Origin: Candidatus Saccharimonadota bacterium
Lineage (GTDB): Bacteria; Patescibacteriota; Saccharimonadia; Saccharimonadales; Saccharimonadaceae
Length of the DNA: 7,568 bases
Direction of reading: 5' to 3'
NCBI GenBank assembly: GCA_030528815.1
Contig: JAUMYE010000017.1
Coordinates: 1-7,568 of the forward strand
A model generated the notes under the pieces. That model made no database searches, was not told the DNA's origin, and saw only the letters and a program-made list of their open reading frames with translations. This document shows, one piece after another, positions 6,351 to 7,568 of this stretch. Both the position numbers and the translations under genes were made by a program. Positions within the stretch are counted from its first letter, which is position 1, and the number at the start of each line of letters is the position of its first letter.

Positions 6351-7448
6351 TTAGAGCCATGCCGAGCTTTCACTCTCAGGCTCTACATCAGCGTCATCCT
6401 CACGCTTAATAGCGGGAACAAGATCCGTCTTGTTTTCAAAGATATCTCCAACCTTAGGAATATAAACCTTATTCTGCTGCTCGAGCTCACGCTGAGCGCC
6501 AAAGGGAAGAGCAAGCAGTGCATGGATAGCGTGTTCAATATCGAACGACGGCACCCCTTTACTCTCCAGGTATTTCTCTACCTCTTCAGGCTCAAGAATA
6601 CCTTCGGTTATGCCAATGATTGCCGATTCAAATTCCGGCAGGTAATCTGTCGAGAGCAGAGGAATAATTCTACCCTCGAAATAACGCTGATAGAACTTCT
6701 CTGCATCAATGGACAAGATAAAAGCATGTTTGTTCTTCTTTAAATCCTCTATCGTTTCCCTCAAATCAGGGCGACACAGCGGATCGAAGTCATAACCGTT
6801 ATCCTTCAGAGCTTCCCAAACTTTCTCGCCAAAGATTCTCTCCAGAGCATCCTTCGAAAGAGTACCGTGCATCGGAGCATCAGTACACAAGAAGTAATAG
6901 CCCTTGAGTCCAATCTTGTTCGTGTAGGCCGAAGTAAGATAAGCCGAGGCAAACATCGAATACTGCGGATCCTCAGGAACATCTCCACCGTCACGTTCAG
7001 GATTCATCTCAGAGAGATAGCCAACAATCTTGTCAGCCTCCATCTCGAACTGAGGGCGATTCAGTACGAATTTATCGCATACATCACCAAAGAATCCCAA
7101 AGCCAGCTGAGGATCATATCCTGGCAGCATGGCAGAGCAAAGCTCGTAGGTCCTGGGTAACGCAGACATTGCACGATCAACATTGTCCCCCATCGATCCA
7201 GTAGAATCTACCGAGGTTTCAATATCCATCGGACAGCCAACAGTTACTTCCCACTTGCCATCTTCGGTCGGATCAAGGCGCAGCATCGAACGACGCAACG
7301 TATCAACCGACGGATCCACAGACGGCGGAAGCTTTCCAGTTTCTCTTACGTGCTGCTCTCCCTTACGGGTAACACCTTTATCGGAGGTAACCCCTCTCGA
7401 CTTACGAGATGTTTCATACGCAGCCTTGGAAAATACCAATCTTCCCAC
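6351..7448 (-). CDS. VWA (von Willebrand factor A) domain protein
   Basis: The protein has 365 residues from a GTG at 7448. A TAA codon immediately precedes this GTG in frame, and the next Met is residue 55, so no earlier start is possible. AAAGGA (7461-7466) lies 12 bases upstream, a rather long spacing. After a basic N-terminal region (1-50), residues about 72-250 form a VWA domain. The metal site (MIDAS) begins 'DSTGSM' (D81, T83, S85), continues with 'GGDVPED' (154-160) and ends near 'LCTDAPMH' (187-194). This pattern resembles the VWA domains beside alpha-kinases (VwkA type) more than integrin-like ones. VWA domains bind partner proteins through a divalent metal. There is no signal peptide or membrane segment, so it should be cytoplasmic. 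The C-terminal 100 residues are unrecognised and end in an acidic tail. Its stop lies 10 bases before the PurA-like start. Confidence 0.85.
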   Translation of the reverse strand: MGRLVFSKAAYETSRKSRGVTSDKGVTRKGEQHVRETGKLPPSVDPSVDTLRRSMLRLDPTEDGKWEVTVGCPMDIETSVDSTGSMGDNVDRAMSALPRTYELCSAMLPGYDPQLALGFFGDVCDKFVLNRPQFEMEADKIVGYLSEMNPERDGGDVPEDPQYSMFASAYLTSAYTNKIGLKGYYFLCTDAPMHGTLSKDALERIFGEKVWEALKDNGYDFDPLCRPDLRETIEDLKKNKHAFILSIDAEKFYQRYFEGRIIPLLSTDYLPEFESAIIGITEGILEPEEVEKYLESKGVPSFDIEHAIHALLALPFGAQRELEQQNKVYIPKVGDIFENKTDLVPAIKREDDADVEPESESSAWL

Positions 7449-7467
7449 TTAACACCACTATCCTTTC

Positions 7468-7568
7468 TTAAACAAAGTTGTCGACGTTTTTCCAAACGCC
7501 GTCTTTATTGAAGGTGAACGGATGATATCCTTTCCCCCACAAAGCATCAAGAAATTCATAGTAGGCCA
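7468..7568 (-). CDS. C-terminus of an unrecognised protein (first visible gene of the minus-strand operon, truncated by the window)
   Basis: Reading the minus strand from the right edge, one frame is open for 33 codons and ends at TAA (7468-7470). It encodes a tail of the type 'EFLDALWGKGYHPFTF' followed by 'NKDGVWKNVDNFV'. Residue choice (aromatic, Asp, Lys) and the 19-base gap to the GTG of the VWA gene, with the Shine-Dalgarno-like AAAGGA just after the stop, fit a real upstream operon gene. A second open frame (ending at TAG, near 7456-7458) has less protein-like content. Too little is present to name a family. Confidence 0.6.
   Translation of the reverse strand, partial: AYYEFLDALWGKGYHPFTFNKDGVWKNVDNFV

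Noticed and set aside
6341..6373. An earlier start at 6373 for the PurA-like gene
   Set aside because: The 11 extra residues overlap the VWA coding end and have no ribosome binding site, while GGAGGT sits correctly before the ATG at 6340.
1..7568. CRISPR arrays, tRNA or rRNA genes, insertion sequences or long direct repeats
   Set aside because: No regularly spaced repeats, cloverleaf-like segments, transposase motifs or terminal repeats were seen. Nearly all of the window is coding.

Overview
The window looks like a chromosomal segment of a Patescibacteria/CPR-type bacterium, possibly Saccharibacteria. That assignment is inference. It rests on the first gene, which resembles the VirD4/TraG-like type IV secretion ATPases common in that group, and on the many short membrane or orphan proteins. 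TGA is used as a true stop (end of the SAM-domain gene) and never as a sense codon, so the recoded lineages Gracilibacteria and Absconditabacteria are unlikely. Base composition is balanced and genes are tightly packed, mostly with clear Shine-Dalgarno sites.

Left part, plus strand, positions 1-2440. The window opens inside a VirD4/TraG-like coupling ATPase gene (C-terminal part, Walker B present, basic disordered tail). It is followed by an unrecognised 202-residue protein with two C-terminal membrane segments. A 154-residue lipoprotein-like membrane protein comes next, with its own strong extended -10 promoter, a perfect hairpin or palindrome at the predicted transcript start, and a Rho-independent terminator. 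This may be the edge of a type IV secretion or surface-apparatus locus.

Middle, plus strand, positions 2453-3767. A single-gene unit encodes a 396-residue protein with a DNA polymerase beta-type nucleotidyltransferase signature. It has its own promoter, an inverted repeat in the leader, a strong ribosome binding site and a terminator that works in both directions.

Right part, minus strand, positions 7568-3783. A compact operon is read toward the nucleotidyltransferase gene. In order of transcription it holds the C-terminus of an unrecognised protein, a VWA-domain protein, a highly diverged adenylosuccinate synthetase-fold enzyme, and a protein with an N-terminal SAM (sterile alpha motif) domain. 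The last two genes overlap by one base (TAATG). An adaptor-type domain, a metal-dependent protein-binding domain and a repurposed purine-ligase enzyme in one operon, facing a nucleotidyltransferase, is not an arrangement I recognise. It is the best candidate here for an undescribed system, perhaps making or sensing a modified nucleotide, but that function is a guess.
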